DNA of 64,000 bases, from positions 2,914,001-2,978,000 of the forward strand of contig NZ_FNSU01000003.1 of NCBI RefSeq assembly GCF_900105325.1, read 5' to 3'. The stretch comes from Pseudomonas marginalis (lineage in GTDB: Bacteria > Pseudomonadota > Gammaproteobacteria > Pseudomonadales > Pseudomonadaceae). Shown here in pieces: positions 15,347-23,554 of this stretch; the stretch's first letter is position 1; each line of letters starts with the position of its first letter. A model generated the notes under the pieces. That model worked only from the letters and a program-made list of their open reading frames with translations. It was not told where the DNA came from and did not search any database. Position numbers and translations under genes: made by a program.

Positions 15347-16239
15347 AGCTGCGAATGCAGAATGGTCGCCAGCCAATCCATGAACACCCGCACCCGCAGG
15401 GGTAGATGCCGCTGACCGGCGTAGAGCAGGGACACATCCAGCGGCGGGGCCGGATAGTCCGGCAGGACCGCCACCAGCTCCCCGCTGGCCAATTCGTCAC
15501 CCATGCCCAGGGCCGGCACCTGAATAATCCCGAAACCGCCCAGGCAGGCCGACTTGTAGCCATCGGTGCTGTTGACCGTGACCCGACCGGCCATGGGGAC
15601 GCGCAGCACCTTGTTGCCCTGCACGTATTCAAACCCCGCCGAACGTGAACCCAACGGCCGCACGTAATGCACCAGGTGATGGTCGGCCAGGTCGGCCAGT
15701 GTCCGGGGCACGCCGTAGCGTTGCAGGTAGGTGGCGCTCGCGCAGTTGATCATCGGCATGCTGCACAGCAGCCGCGCCACCACGCTCTGGTCCGGCTGCG
15801 CGCCCACGCGCAGCACGCAATCGAAGCCTTCGGCGAGCAGGTCGACCTGGCGGTCGGTGGTGCTGATCTCCAGTTCGATCAGCGGATGCGCGTCCATGAA
15901 TTGCGGCAGACGCGGCAGGATCAAGTCCCGCGCCATCATGTTGGGCATGTCCACCCGAATCCGCCCGGCCAGTTGCGCTTCGTCCTGGCGAAACAGCCCC
16001 TCCAACTCCTCCATGTGCGCGAGCAAATCCTTGCTGCGCTCATACAGCACGCGGCCATCCTGGGTGGCCTGCACCTTGCGCGTGGTGCGCTGTAACAGGC
16101 GGGCGCCGAGCAGTTCCTCCAGCGCCTGCACATGCTCCGACACCGTGGAGCGCGGCAGGCCCAGGCTCTCGCTGGCACCGGTGAAACTCGACAGCTCGGT
16201 AACGCGCACGAAGGTGCGCAGCAGCTCCAGTTTGTTCAT
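15343..16239 (-). CDS. LysR-type regulator (CrgA-like branch)
   Basis: A 298-residue LysR regulator whose start MNKLELLRTFVRVTELSSFTGASESLGLPRSTVSEHVQALE is typical of the CrgA-like branch. The effector domain contains DCVLRVG and the GFGIIQVPALG turn. It is divergent from the short-chain dehydrogenase gene at 16346 with a 106-base spacer, the usual layout for a LysR gene and the oxidoreductase it controls. The signal is unknown. Its stop overlaps the stop of the convergent LysR gene. Confidence 0.87.
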   Translation of the reverse strand: MNKLELLRTFVRVTELSSFTGASESLGLPRSTVSEHVQALEELLGARLLQRTTRKVQATQDGRVLYERSKDLLAHMEELEGLFRQDEAQLAGRIRVDMPNMMARDLILPRLPQFMDAHPLIELEISTTDRQVDLLAEGFDCVLRVGAQPDQSVVARLLCSMPMINCASATYLQRYGVPRTLADLADHHLVHYVRPLGSRSAGFEYVQGNKVLRVPMAGRVTVNSTDGYKSACLGGFGIIQVPALGMGDELASGELVAVLPDYPAPPLDVSLLYAGQRHLPLRVRVFMDWLATILHSQL

Positions 16240-16345
16240 GGGATTGTTCGCCTTATTCGGCCAGTGATTCCGGTACAGCGCTGTTTATCACGTTATGACC
16301 GGACAAATACACTGCTTCCCACACTCAATCACCGAGGACATCACC

Positions 16346-17104
16346 ATGACCCGTAAAATCGCATTGATCACCGGCGCCAGCCGTGGCCTGGGCAAAAACG
16401 CCGCGCTGCACCTGGCGGCACAAGGCGTCGACATCATTGGCACTTACCACAGCAAGGCCGATGAAGCGCAGGCATTGGTCGCACAGATCGAACAACTGGG
16501 CGGCCGTGCCGCGATGCTGAAACTGGACGTGAGCCAGAGCGCGACGTTCGCTGATTTCGTCGGTGAGGTTGCTGGCGTACTCAAGGACGTTTTCGCACAG
16601 GACCGCTTCGATTTTCTGATCAACAACGCCGGTATCGGCATTCACGCCAGCTTCGCCGAGACCACCGAAGCGCAGTTCGATCAATTGGTGGCGATCCAAT
16701 TCAAGGGTCCGTTTTTCCTGACCCAACAGCTGTTGCCGTTGATCCGCGACGGCGGGCGCATCGTCAATATTTCCAGTGGCCTGGCGCGCTTCAGCCTGCC
16801 CGGCTACGCCGCTTACGCCGCCATGAAAGGCGCGATGGAAGTGCTGACCCGCTACCAGGCCAAAGAGCTGGGCGGCCGTGGCATCAGCGTCAACATCCTG
16901 GCCCCCGGCGCCATTGAAACCGACTTCGGCGGTGGTGCCGTGCGCGACAACGCCAACCTCAACGCCATGGTCGCCAGCAATACCGCCTTGGGCCGCGCCG
17001 GGTTACCGGACGATATCGGCGGCGCGATTGCCAGCCTGCTCGCCGACGGTAGTGCCTGGATCACCGGCCAACGTATCGAGGCGTCGGGCGGCATGTTTCT
17101 GTAG
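16346..17104 (+). CDS. Short-chain dehydrogenase/reductase (SDR)
   Basis: A classical NAD(P)-dependent SDR of 252 residues. The cofactor motif TGASRGLG is near residue 10, NNAG near 93, catalytic Ser in ISSGLARF, and the active-site YxxxK in YAAMK near 165. PGAIETDF and the C-terminal SAWITGQRIEASGG are typical. I chose the ATG at 16346 because GAGG lies eight bases upstream. The LysR gene at 16239 is divergent and probably regulates it. The last 102 bases overlap, in antisense, the 3' end of the efflux gene at 17003-17515. The substrate is unknown. Confidence 0.9.
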   Translation: MTRKIALITGASRGLGKNAALHLAAQGVDIIGTYHSKADEAQALVAQIEQLGGRAAMLKLDVSQSATFADFVGEVAGVLKDVFAQDRFDFLINNAGIGIHASFAETTEAQFDQLVAIQFKGPFFLTQQLLPLIRDGGRIVNISSGLARFSLPGYAAYAAMKGAMEVLTRYQAKELGGRGISVNILAPGAIETDFGGGAVRDNANLNAMVASNTALGRAGLPDDIGGAIASLLADGSAWITGQRIEASGGMFL

Positions 17105-17515
17105 GAGCTTGTCACGCAGTACGTCATACCCCCAGTGATACACATAGGTGTACGGCAGGAAAAACAGCAGTACGCCTATGTCGAGGATAAACGCCTGCAC
17201 CAAGCTGATGTTCAGCCAGGCGGCAATCAGCGGCACACACACCAGGATCAACCCACCTTCAAACATCAAGGCATGCAGCACGCGGGTCCAGCCGTTGCTG
17301 GCCAGTTGCAGGCGCGCCTTGAGGCGGTCGAACAGGCCGTTGAAAATCACGTTCCAGGCCAGCGCCAACAGGCTGATCGCCAGGGTGACCATGCCCATCT
17401 CCAAGGCAGGCTTGTCCATGATCCACGCCAGCAACGGGGTGCAGATCAACAACGCCAGGGCTTCGAAACCAATGGCCTGGCAAACGCGTTCAGTAATCGA
17501 CTTGGTAGGGTTCAT
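17003..17515 (-). CDS. PACE-family (AceI-like) multidrug efflux protein with extended tail
   Basis: A small proton-coupled efflux protein of the proteobacterial antimicrobial compound efflux family. It has four membrane segments in two tandem pairs and the repeat signatures ERVCQAIGFEALAL and RVLHALMFEGGLIL, then YTYVYHWGYD. The usual PACE length is about 140-150 residues; this one has 170, because the frame runs about 34 codons into the antisense strand of the SDR gene. The tail (DTLAGDPGTTVGEQAGNRAADIVR) is hydrophilic and probably dispensable. The divergent LysR gene at 17604 is the expected partner regulator of PACE genes. Confidence 0.87.
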   Translation of the reverse strand: MNPTKSITERVCQAIGFEALALLICTPLLAWIMDKPALEMGMVTLAISLLALAWNVIFNGLFDRLKARLQLASNGWTRVLHALMFEGGLILVCVPLIAAWLNISLVQAFILDIGVLLFFLPYTYVYHWGYDVLRDKLLQKHAARRLDTLAGDPGTTVGEQAGNRAADIVR

Positions 17516-17603
17516 GAGCCGGCTCCGTGAGTGACGATGGTTGTCATCATTAGCCTTTGACTCGATACTTCATAACCAATAACCATCGATCAAGGCGATA
17601 GTC

Positions 17604-18458
17604 ATGGCTTCTAACGAAGTGCTGCAGGCGTTTGTGCAGGCGGCCACCCAAGGCTCGTTTTCGGCGGCGGCGCGCAAGCTCGGCAAGAGCCAGTCCACCG
17701 TCAGCGCGGCCGTGGCGAGCCTGGAGATTGACCTGGATGTGGTGCTGTTCGATCGCAGCAGCCGCAAGCCGACGCTGACGCCGGCGGGCCATGTGTTGCT
17801 GCAACGCGCCGAGCAGGTGCTGGAGGCCAGCAGCCGGCTGGAATTGGCGGCGAGCCAGTTGGCCCAGGGGTTGGAGCCGAAGCTGAGTATCGCCATGTCC
17901 GATACCTACCAGTCCGACCGTTTCGAAGTCGCCCTCAGCGCCTTTGAACAGCGCTACCCGGACCTGGAGCTGGAATGCCTGATCGCCGAGTGCGAAGACC
18001 TGATCGCCCTGGTCCAAAGCGGCCGCGCGCAGATTGCGTTTATTGAACACCAGGAAGAGTATCCGCCTGACCTGACCCGCGCGCCCGTGGACGAACGCAC
18101 CGAAATCGCCCTGTTCGTGTCACCGAAGCATCCGCTGGCGGGCCTCGATACCCTCACTGCGCACGCCCTGCAACAGCACCGCGAATTGCGCCTGGCAAGC
18201 ATCATCAACCCGAACGAAACCCGCGCCAACGGCCGTGTCTGGTCGGCCCCCAGTTACCTGATGCTGTTGGAGATGGCGCAGTTGGGTTTCGGCTGGGCCC
18301 CGATTCCGCGCTGGCTGGTGGAACGCTTTGGTGGCGGGAAACTGGTCGAACTCAAGGCACGCGGTTGGCCGCGTTCGGTGGCGGTGGATGCACTGTGGTC
18401 ACGGCACCATCCGCCAGGGCCGGCGGGGAGTTGGTTGCTGGGGAAGATGTTGGAGTGA
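17604..18458 (+). CDS. LysR-type regulator next to the PACE efflux gene
   Basis: A 284-residue LysR regulator with an N-terminal helix-turn-helix (FVQAATQGSFSAAARKLGKSQSTVSAAVASLE) and a shortened effector domain. It is divergent from the PACE-type efflux gene (start 17515) across 88 bases that include ATGGTT and AACCAT inverted copies. LysR genes beside PACE genes usually control induction of the pump by its substrate, such as biguanides or polyamines. That role is inferred from context only. Confidence 0.87.
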   Translation: MASNEVLQAFVQAATQGSFSAAARKLGKSQSTVSAAVASLEIDLDVVLFDRSSRKPTLTPAGHVLLQRAEQVLEASSRLELAASQLAQGLEPKLSIAMSDTYQSDRFEVALSAFEQRYPDLELECLIAECEDLIALVQSGRAQIAFIEHQEEYPPDLTRAPVDERTEIALFVSPKHPLAGLDTLTAHALQQHRELRLASIINPNETRANGRVWSAPSYLMLLEMAQLGFGWAPIPRWLVERFGGGKLVELKARGWPRSVAVDALWSRHHPPGPAGSWLLGKMLE

Positions 18459-18484
18459 TTTTTTTCAGACAATTGAGATTAATG

Positions 18485-18806
18485 TGTGGGGCCCCCGATG
18501 ACGGTCGGTCAGTCACCTAATGCAGCGACTGACACCCTGCTATCGGGGCATAGGTATCTACACAACTCTTAAAGGCTGACACATAACTCTGTGGTGAGCG
18601 GGCTTGCCCCGCGCTGGGCTGCGAAGCGGCCCCAATAAGGTCACCGCAGAGTGCCAGAATCAATCGAGGTGAAGGTTTTGGGGCTGCTTCGCAACCCAGC
18701 GCGGGGCAAGCCCGCTCACCACAGAAGCCTAATTGCCATAGATTCCGTATTCACTGGAAGTTGTGTAGATACCCATGCTCATCGGGGGCAAGCCCCCTCC
18801 CACATT
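18485..18806. repeat. Nested repeat: MITE-like insert in a GI REPIN
   Basis: This 356-base gene-free space holds only repeats. A decayed GI REPIN (TGTGGGGCCC at 18485 and GGGGGCAAGCCCCCTCCCAC to 18803) is split by a segment, 18549-18780. That segment has inverted ends: GGTATCTACACAACT at 18553-18567 and its exact inverse at 18759-18773. The 7-base ATCGGGG occurs on both sides (18542-18548 and 18781-18787), like a target duplication. Inside the segment lies a complete GII REPIN. Confidence 0.65.
18590..18723. repeat. GII-type REPIN
   Basis: TGTGGTGAGCGGGCTTGCCC at the left and its inverse ending GCTCACCACA at the right, with inner pairing CGCGCTGGG/CCCAGCGCG. It is the same element as at 6361-6497 with a different spacer. 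Confidence 0.9.
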
Positions 18807-18814
18807 TTTGATCT

Positions 18815-20038
18815 TCATTGCTTGGGGAGATTGAGTTCGGCCAGGCGGTGTTTGAGGAAGCGTTTTTCCGGGATCTGCTGGGTCAGCGACAAGGCTTTTT
18901 CGTAGGCTGCCCGGGCCTCTTCCACCCGCCCCAATTGCCGGCAAAACTCGCCCCGCGCCGAATGCGCCAGGTGGTAATCCAGCAACTCGCCGCGCGCCAG
19001 AATACCTTCCACCAACTGCAACCCCGCCAACGGCCCTTCGCCCATGGCCACCGCCACGGCGCGGTTCAACTCGATCACCGGCGACGGCGCGGCACTGAGC
19101 AACACATCGTAGAGCCCGATAATCTGCAGCCAATCCGTTTCCCCGGCGCTGGGTGCCTCGGCATGTACCGCCGCAATCGCCGCCTGCAGGCAATACGGAC
19201 CAAAACCCCGCTGGGTCAGTGCCCGTTCCACCAGCGCGCAACCTTCAGCCATCAGCGACGCGTCCCACCGCGAACGATCCTGTTCATCCAACAACACCAG
19301 CTCGCCGCTGGCCGAGGTGCGCGCCGCGCGGCGGGATTCGTGCAACAGCATCAGCGCCAGCAGGCCCATCACTTCCGGTTCCGGCAGCAATTCCAGGAGC
19401 AGGCGGCCGAGGCGAATCGCTTCGCGGGTCAGGTCCTCGCGCGTGAGGTCCGCGCCCATGGACGCCGAATAGCCTTCGTTGAAGACCAGGTAAATCACGC
19501 GCAGCACGCTGTCCAGGCGCTCGGGCAGCTCGGCAAGTGACGGCACTTGATAAGGGATTTTGGCCTCGCGAATCTTGCCCTTGGCCCGCACGATGCGTTG
19601 GGCGATGGTGGTCGGGGTGGCCAGAAAGGCGCGGGCGATTTCTTCGGTGGTGAGGTCGCAGATCTCACGCAAGGTCAGCGCCGCCTGGGCGTCGGCCGCC
19701 AACGCTGGGTGGCAGCAGGTGAAGATCAGGCGCAGGCGGTCGTCTTCCACGTCCTCAACGCTCCAGTCAGCGGCTTCCAGGGCGTCGGCCTGCGCCTGCA
19801 ATAACGGGGTAAAGCGGGCCTGTCGGCGTAAACGGTCGATGGCCTTGAAGCGTCCGGTCGACACCAGCCAGGCCCGTGGGTTGTCCGGCACGCCCTCTTG
19901 CGGCCAGCGCTCGACCGCGACGAAGAACGCCTCGTGCAAGGCTTCTTCGGCGAGGTCGAAATCCCCCAGCAGGCGGATCAGGGTGGCGAGGACGCGCCGG
20001 GACTCACTGCGGTAGATCGCCTCGATGGGAGGCGTCAA
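18815..20038 (-). CDS. ECF42-type RNA polymerase sigma factor with C-terminal TPR-like extension
   Basis: A 407-residue extracytoplasmic-function sigma factor. Region 2 (about 10-75, FDLAEEALHEAFFVAVERWP) and region 4 (about 120-165, LTLREICDLTTEEIARAFLATPTTIAQRIVRAKGKI) are followed by a long helical extension (170-400) ending in TPR-like repeats (RVEEARAAYEKALSLTQQIPEKRF). This length and the upstream YCII/DGPF and AHSA1 genes identify group ECF42, which lacks a classical anti-sigma factor. It starts at TTG, overlapping the upstream stop (TTGA), with no good alternative start. The extension may regulate its activity. Confidence 0.88.
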   Translation of the reverse strand: MTPPIEAIYRSESRRVLATLIRLLGDFDLAEEALHEAFFVAVERWPQEGVPDNPRAWLVSTGRFKAIDRLRRQARFTPLLQAQADALEAADWSVEDVEDDRLRLIFTCCHPALAADAQAALTLREICDLTTEEIARAFLATPTTIAQRIVRAKGKIREAKIPYQVPSLAELPERLDSVLRVIYLVFNEGYSASMGADLTREDLTREAIRLGRLLLELLPEPEVMGLLALMLLHESRRAARTSASGELVLLDEQDRSRWDASLMAEGCALVERALTQRGFGPYCLQAAIAAVHAEAPSAGETDWLQIIGLYDVLLSAAPSPVIELNRAVAVAMGEGPLAGLQLVEGILARGELLDYHLAHSARGEFCRQLGRVEEARAAYEKALSLTQQIPEKRFLKHRLAELNLPKQ

Positions 20039-20514
20039 TCGCGCATGCCCTGGGTCACCAGCGTCACCAGGCGGTCCAGGCTCTGACCCCAGCCGTCGTG
20101 AAAGCCCATGGCTTCGTGGGCCTGCTTGTCTTCGGCGCTCCAGTGCATGGCGCGAGCGGTGTAGAGGGTCTTGCTACCCTCGACTTCCTGCAGCGTCACT
20201 TCGGCGGTCATGAACGGTTTGCCCGAAGGGATCCAGCCCGGCGTATAGGCGTCGGTAAACACCAGGCGCCGAGGGGCGACAATCTCCAGGAACACGCCTT
20301 GGGTCGGGTACTCGCTGCCATCCGGCGCGCGCATCAGGGTGCGAAACAGCCCTCCGACCCACAGGTTCATTTCGCACTCGGGGGTGGTCATGCCATGGGG
20401 GCCCCACCATTGTTGCAACAACGCGGGTTCGGTCCAGGCGCGGAACACCCGGCTGCGCGGCGCATCGATCACGCGGCTGATGGACAGTTCAAATTCGGCA
20501 GGTTGCGTAGGCAT
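20035..20514 (-). CDS. AHSA1/SRPBCC domain protein
   Basis: A 159-residue START-like (SRPBCC) protein of the AHSA1 class. It shows the family opening LSISRVIDAPRSRVFRAWTEPALLQQWWGP and the closing GWGQSLDRLVTLV. These helix-grip proteins bind hydrophobic ligands, and some are toxin or stress related. The stop overlaps the TTG start of the sigma gene by four bases, so it is coupled to it. It lies in the same operon as a YCII/DGPF and a SnoaL-like gene, the standard company of ECF42 sigma factors. The ligand is unknown. Confidence 0.88.
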   Translation of the reverse strand: MPTQPAEFELSISRVIDAPRSRVFRAWTEPALLQQWWGPHGMTTPECEMNLWVGGLFRTLMRAPDGSEYPTQGVFLEIVAPRRLVFTDAYTPGWIPSGKPFMTAEVTLQEVEGSKTLYTARAMHWSAEDKQAHEAMGFHDGWGQSLDRLVTLVTQGMRD

Positions 20515-20548
20515 GGCTAAACCTCCTCAAGTCTTATGGTTGTTGTGC

Positions 20549-20893
20549 TCAGAGATTCAATTGGCGAACGGGGCGCACTTCCACACTGCCGACCCGGGCG
20601 GCCGGAATGCCACCGGCCACCTGGATCGCTTCATTCAAGTCGCGCGCCTCGATCAGGTAGAACCCGGCGAGCTGTTCCTTGGTTTCGGCAAACGGCCCGT
20701 CGGTGATCGACACCTTGCCATTGCGCATGCGCACCGTGGTGGCGGTGGTTACCGACTCCAGCGGCTCGGCGGCGAGCATACGGCCACTTTTTTGGATGGA
20801 CTGCGCATAGGCAAGACACTCCGGGTCTGCGGGGCTGTCCGGCGAGGTGTGCAGCACCTGTTCGTTGCTGTAGATCAGGCAGAGGTATTTCAT
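20549..20893 (-). CDS. YCII-related DGPF-domain protein
   Basis: A 114-residue YCII-like protein with the eponymous DGPF motif (ITDGPFAETKEQLAGFYLIEARDLNEAI, residues about 64-90) and the N-terminal MKYLCLIYSNE strand. GGAG precedes its ATG. DGPF proteins are the conserved partners of ECF42 sigma factors and are thought to be enzymes or stress proteins of that regulon. Here it is the second gene of the four-gene operon. Its biochemical role is unknown. Confidence 0.9.
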   Translation of the reverse strand: MKYLCLIYSNEQVLHTSPDSPADPECLAYAQSIQKSGRMLAAEPLESVTTATTVRMRNGKVSITDGPFAETKEQLAGFYLIEARDLNEAIQVAGGIPAARVGSVEVRPVRQLNL

Positions 20894-20935
20894 GTGCGTC
20901 TCCGTCTTCGGACTATTGACTATAGTTCGCGGCGC

Positions 20936-21355
20936 TCAAGGTTTCAGGTCGAACAATGCCGTGCCACTTGCCATGTCGAACGGCGCCGACCAGTGCTCAT
21001 GCACCACCTTCCAGTCACCGTTGAAGCGTTGGTAGCCGGCGGTCACCCGCATCCAGCAGGCCTTCACTTCACCGTCCGGTCCGGCGCCGCCGCAGTGGGC
21101 GAGCCAGTGGGCGAATGCGCTGTCCTGGGACTCGACGATACGCAGTTCGTGGAACTCGAAAATGCCCGGGCCGGGGCAGTGCTCCATGCAGGCCTCCCAG
21201 TGCGCACGGTAGGCTGCCTTGCCTTTGAACTGCAGGGCGGTCACGGCGTCGAACGAGACGATATCGTCGGCGTAATAGCTGACAATTTTATCGATATTCC
21301 GGGAAAGCACGGCTTGCTTCCATTGCTCGATCAGGGTGTTGATAGCGGTACTCAT
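20936..21355 (-). CDS. SnoaL-like/DUF4440-type small protein
   Basis: A 139-residue protein of the NTF2-like superfamily (SnoaL-like). It starts MSTAINTLIEQWKQAVLSRNIDKIVSYYADDIVSFDAV, a typical cone-shaped ligand-binding fold opening, and ends WKVVHEHWSAPFDM. I chose the ATG at 21355 because AAGGAG lies upstream; an open frame continues to 21496 without support. It is the first gene of the ECF42 operon, so the operon's promoter should lie in 21356-21500, shared with the divergent GNAT gene. A role in detoxifying or isomerising a small molecule is only a guess. Confidence 0.83.
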   Translation of the reverse strand: MSTAINTLIEQWKQAVLSRNIDKIVSYYADDIVSFDAVTALQFKGKAAYRAHWEACMEHCPGPGIFEFHELRIVESQDSAFAHWLAHCGGAGPDGEVKACWMRVTAGYQRFNGDWKVVHEHWSAPFDMASGTALFDLKP

Positions 21356-21500
21356 GGCGATACTCCTTCGGGTTGGAAAATCACGGAAGACACCCTTAGT
21401 CGAACGGCCCTCGGGCAAATCGACAGCCCGTTGAAAAATAATGTCGTCCAGCACAAACCCGATAGACTGCGCCCTTCCTTGCCGCTGTTCGGACACGCCG

Positions 21501-22010
21501 ATGCAAACCCGCCTTGTCGCCTACGAAACGCTGAATACCGTGCAACAACAGCATGTCAGCGCCATCGAAGTTCACCCTGAACAGCTGCCGTTTTGCGGCG
21601 ACATGTATTGCGCCCTCAATTCGCTCCTGGCCAAGCCCAGCCCCGGCGTCAAAGGCTTTGCCCTGCTGGCCGACGACAGTCCGGTAGCCTTCCTCCTGCT
21701 TAAACGCCCGCCCTGCCTGCCCCACTGGGCCGATGAACACAGCGCAACGCTGCATGCGTTGCAGGTGGATCGGCAGCAGCAAGGGCGTGGATTCGGCAAG
21801 GCCTGTTTGCAAGCCTTGCCGGCGGCGGCATTGCAGGCGTGGCCGCAGATCAAGGCGCTGGAGTTGTCGGTGGACACGCACAATGTGGCGGCGATGGGGT
21901 TGTATCTGGGCGCAGGATGGGTGGACAGCGGGGAGGCGTATAAGGGGCGGGGTGGGTATGAGCGGAGGTTGAGGTGGGTGTTGGGTCGAAGCGGTCTTGA
22001 CTTACTTTAA
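21501..22010 (+). CDS. GNAT family N-acetyltransferase
   Basis: A 169-residue acetyl-CoA-dependent N-acetyltransferase. The acetyl-CoA loop is seen in LQVDRQQQGRGFGKACLQAL (the QGRGFG motif A, near residues 95-105). The motif B region ELSVDTHNVAAMGLYLGAGW is also present. I use the ATG at 21501, preceded by GGA. It is divergent from the ECF42 operon. Codon use changes towards AT at its very end, where the hipBA operator begins immediately after the stop. The acceptor substrate cannot be read from sequence. Confidence 0.85.
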   Translation: MQTRLVAYETLNTVQQQHVSAIEVHPEQLPFCGDMYCALNSLLAKPSPGVKGFALLADDSPVAFLLLKRPPCLPHWADEHSATLHALQVDRQQQGRGFGKACLQALPAAALQAWPQIKALELSVDTHNVAAMGLYLGAGWVDSGEAYKGRGGYERRLRWVLGRSGLDLL

Positions 22011-22025
22011 ATGTAACGTATACAT
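22011..22025. promoter_or_regulatory. Probable HipB operator
   Basis: ATGTA-ACGTA-TACAT is an inverted repeat in an unusually AT-rich stretch directly upstream of hipB and directly after the GNAT stop. Autoregulation through such sites is the rule for hipBA. Confidence 0.45.
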
Positions 22026-22057
22026 AACTTCCAATTAAAAAGTAATGAATATATGAC

Positions 22058-22312
22058 ATGGACACTTCGGTTATCACTCAGCGACTGGGCAGCCAAATTC
22101 GCGCCATGCGACTTAACCGTGGCTATAAACAAGCGGATCTGGCGAAACTTGCAGGGGTTACCCGGCAGAAGCTGATAGAAGTCGAACAAGGCAGCCTCTC
22201 GGTCTCAATGAATGCCTATGCCCGAGTGATCGCCGCCTTGGGCAGCGAATTCAAATTAGTGCCTGTGACCATGCCGACCCTGGAGGAACTGGAGGACTTG
22301 TTCAATGATTAG
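22058..22312 (+). CDS. hipB: HipB-like antitoxin, Xre-family helix-turn-helix
   Basis: An 84-residue DNA-binding protein with one Cro/C1-type helix-turn-helix (residues 8-65, RLGSQIRAMRLNRGYKQADLAKLAGVTRQKLIEVEQG). It overlaps the start of the HipA-like kinase gene by eight bases. Together they form a type II toxin-antitoxin pair: HipB neutralises HipA and represses the operon. An inverted repeat 33 bases upstream is a likely operator. The AT-rich upstream region and some rare codons suggest acquisition by transfer. Confidence 0.85.
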   Translation: MDTSVITQRLGSQIRAMRLNRGYKQADLAKLAGVTRQKLIEVEQGSLSVSMNAYARVIAALGSEFKLVPVTMPTLEELEDLFND

Positions 22313-23513
22313 CCCCCATTTACGCGTTCATACCCCTCAAGGTAAAAGCGGCAGCGTGTTGATGAGTGCCAACGACTATTTGTTCCGCTACGGCGAAAAC
22401 CTGCGGGCACAAACCGCAGTCAGCCTGACGATGCCCGTTCGCGCCGAAGAATATCGCCGCCGAGAACTTCACCCCATCTTCCAGATGAACCTGCCGGAAG
22501 GCTACGTTCTGGAGCAATTGCGCAATCGCCTCGCCAAGACGGTCAAGGTCGATCCGATGTTGTTGCTGGCACTCTCGGGCAGCAGTGCACCGATTGGTAG
22601 GGTGTTCGTGTCTTCGGATCAAGTAAACGACCTGATCCTGCGCAACAGCCCTCCCTCCAGCGGAGAAAACCTCAACGAAATTCTCGCCTGGGACGGCGCG
22701 GAGGATCTGTTCCTGGAACTGGTGGATCGCTACATCCTGCGAGCAGGTATTTCTGGCGTGCAGCCCAAAGTACTGGTGCCGGAAAAACCGCAGGCATCCG
22801 CGCAGAAATTCACGTCGAAAACCAACGACCTGATTATCAAAAGCGGGCGCGATGAGTTTCCGGGGTTGGCCATCAATGAGTACCTGTGCATGTCCATCGC
22901 CCGGGATGCAGGCTTGCCGGTGCCACCTTTTTACCTGTCGCAGAATCATAAGCTGTTCATCATGCGGCGCTTTGATCGGGACGAGCAGCTCAACCCGCTG
23001 GGTTTCGAAGACATGACCACCTTGATGGGTCTCTCTGCGGAGCAGAAGTACACCAAGAGTTACGCAGCGATCGCCAAGGCCGTACGCGTGTTCTGCGCCC
23101 CAGAACATCAACGCAGCTCGCTCGATCAATTGTTCGACAGCGTGGCACTGAGCTGCATAGTGGGTAATGGCGACGCTCACTTGAAGAACTTCGGCGTGCT
23201 CTATAGCGACCCGCTGAAATCGGATACCCGGCTGGCACCGGTATACGACATTGTGAACACCACCGCCTATCTCCCTGAGGACTCACTGGCACTTGACCTG
23301 TCCGGCAACAAATCATTGTTTGCTGCACGCCTGGGCATCCTGGAATTTGCAAGAACCTGCGAAATTGAAAATCCCGAAGCGCGCATTCAGGCACTCCTTC
23401 AAACCCTGGAAGCCGTGCTCAAGCGCGAAGACGATTACTGCCGGTTGGCCCCTGATGTAGCGAAAGCCATACGTCAATCTGCGCAGGGCTATCAACTCAG
23501 CTTTGGTGGCTGA
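22305..23513 (+). CDS. hipA: HipA-like serine/threonine kinase toxin
   Basis: A 402-residue HipA-family kinase. The N-terminal couple-HipA domain (about 1-100) is followed by the kinase core: the SGVQPK glycine-rich motif near 148, the catalytic loop GNGDAHLKNFGVLY near 287 and the metal-binding YDIVNT near 309. All key residues look intact, so it should be an active toxin kinase. E. coli HipA phosphorylates glutamyl-tRNA synthetase and causes persistence; the target here is unknown. The start overlaps hipB by eight bases and has GGAGGA upstream. Confidence 0.9.
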   Translation: MISPHLRVHTPQGKSGSVLMSANDYLFRYGENLRAQTAVSLTMPVRAEEYRRRELHPIFQMNLPEGYVLEQLRNRLAKTVKVDPMLLLALSGSSAPIGRVFVSSDQVNDLILRNSPPSSGENLNEILAWDGAEDLFLELVDRYILRAGISGVQPKVLVPEKPQASAQKFTSKTNDLIIKSGRDEFPGLAINEYLCMSIARDAGLPVPPFYLSQNHKLFIMRRFDRDEQLNPLGFEDMTTLMGLSAEQKYTKSYAAIAKAVRVFCAPEHQRSSLDQLFDSVALSCIVGNGDAHLKNFGVLYSDPLKSDTRLAPVYDIVNTTAYLPEDSLALDLSGNKSLFAARLGILEFARTCEIENPEARIQALLQTLEAVLKREDDYCRLAPDVAKAIRQSAQGYQLSFGG

Positions 23514-23554
23514 ACGTCCTGTGGTTGCGGCGAGACAAGCGTTCAGCCAGTGGG

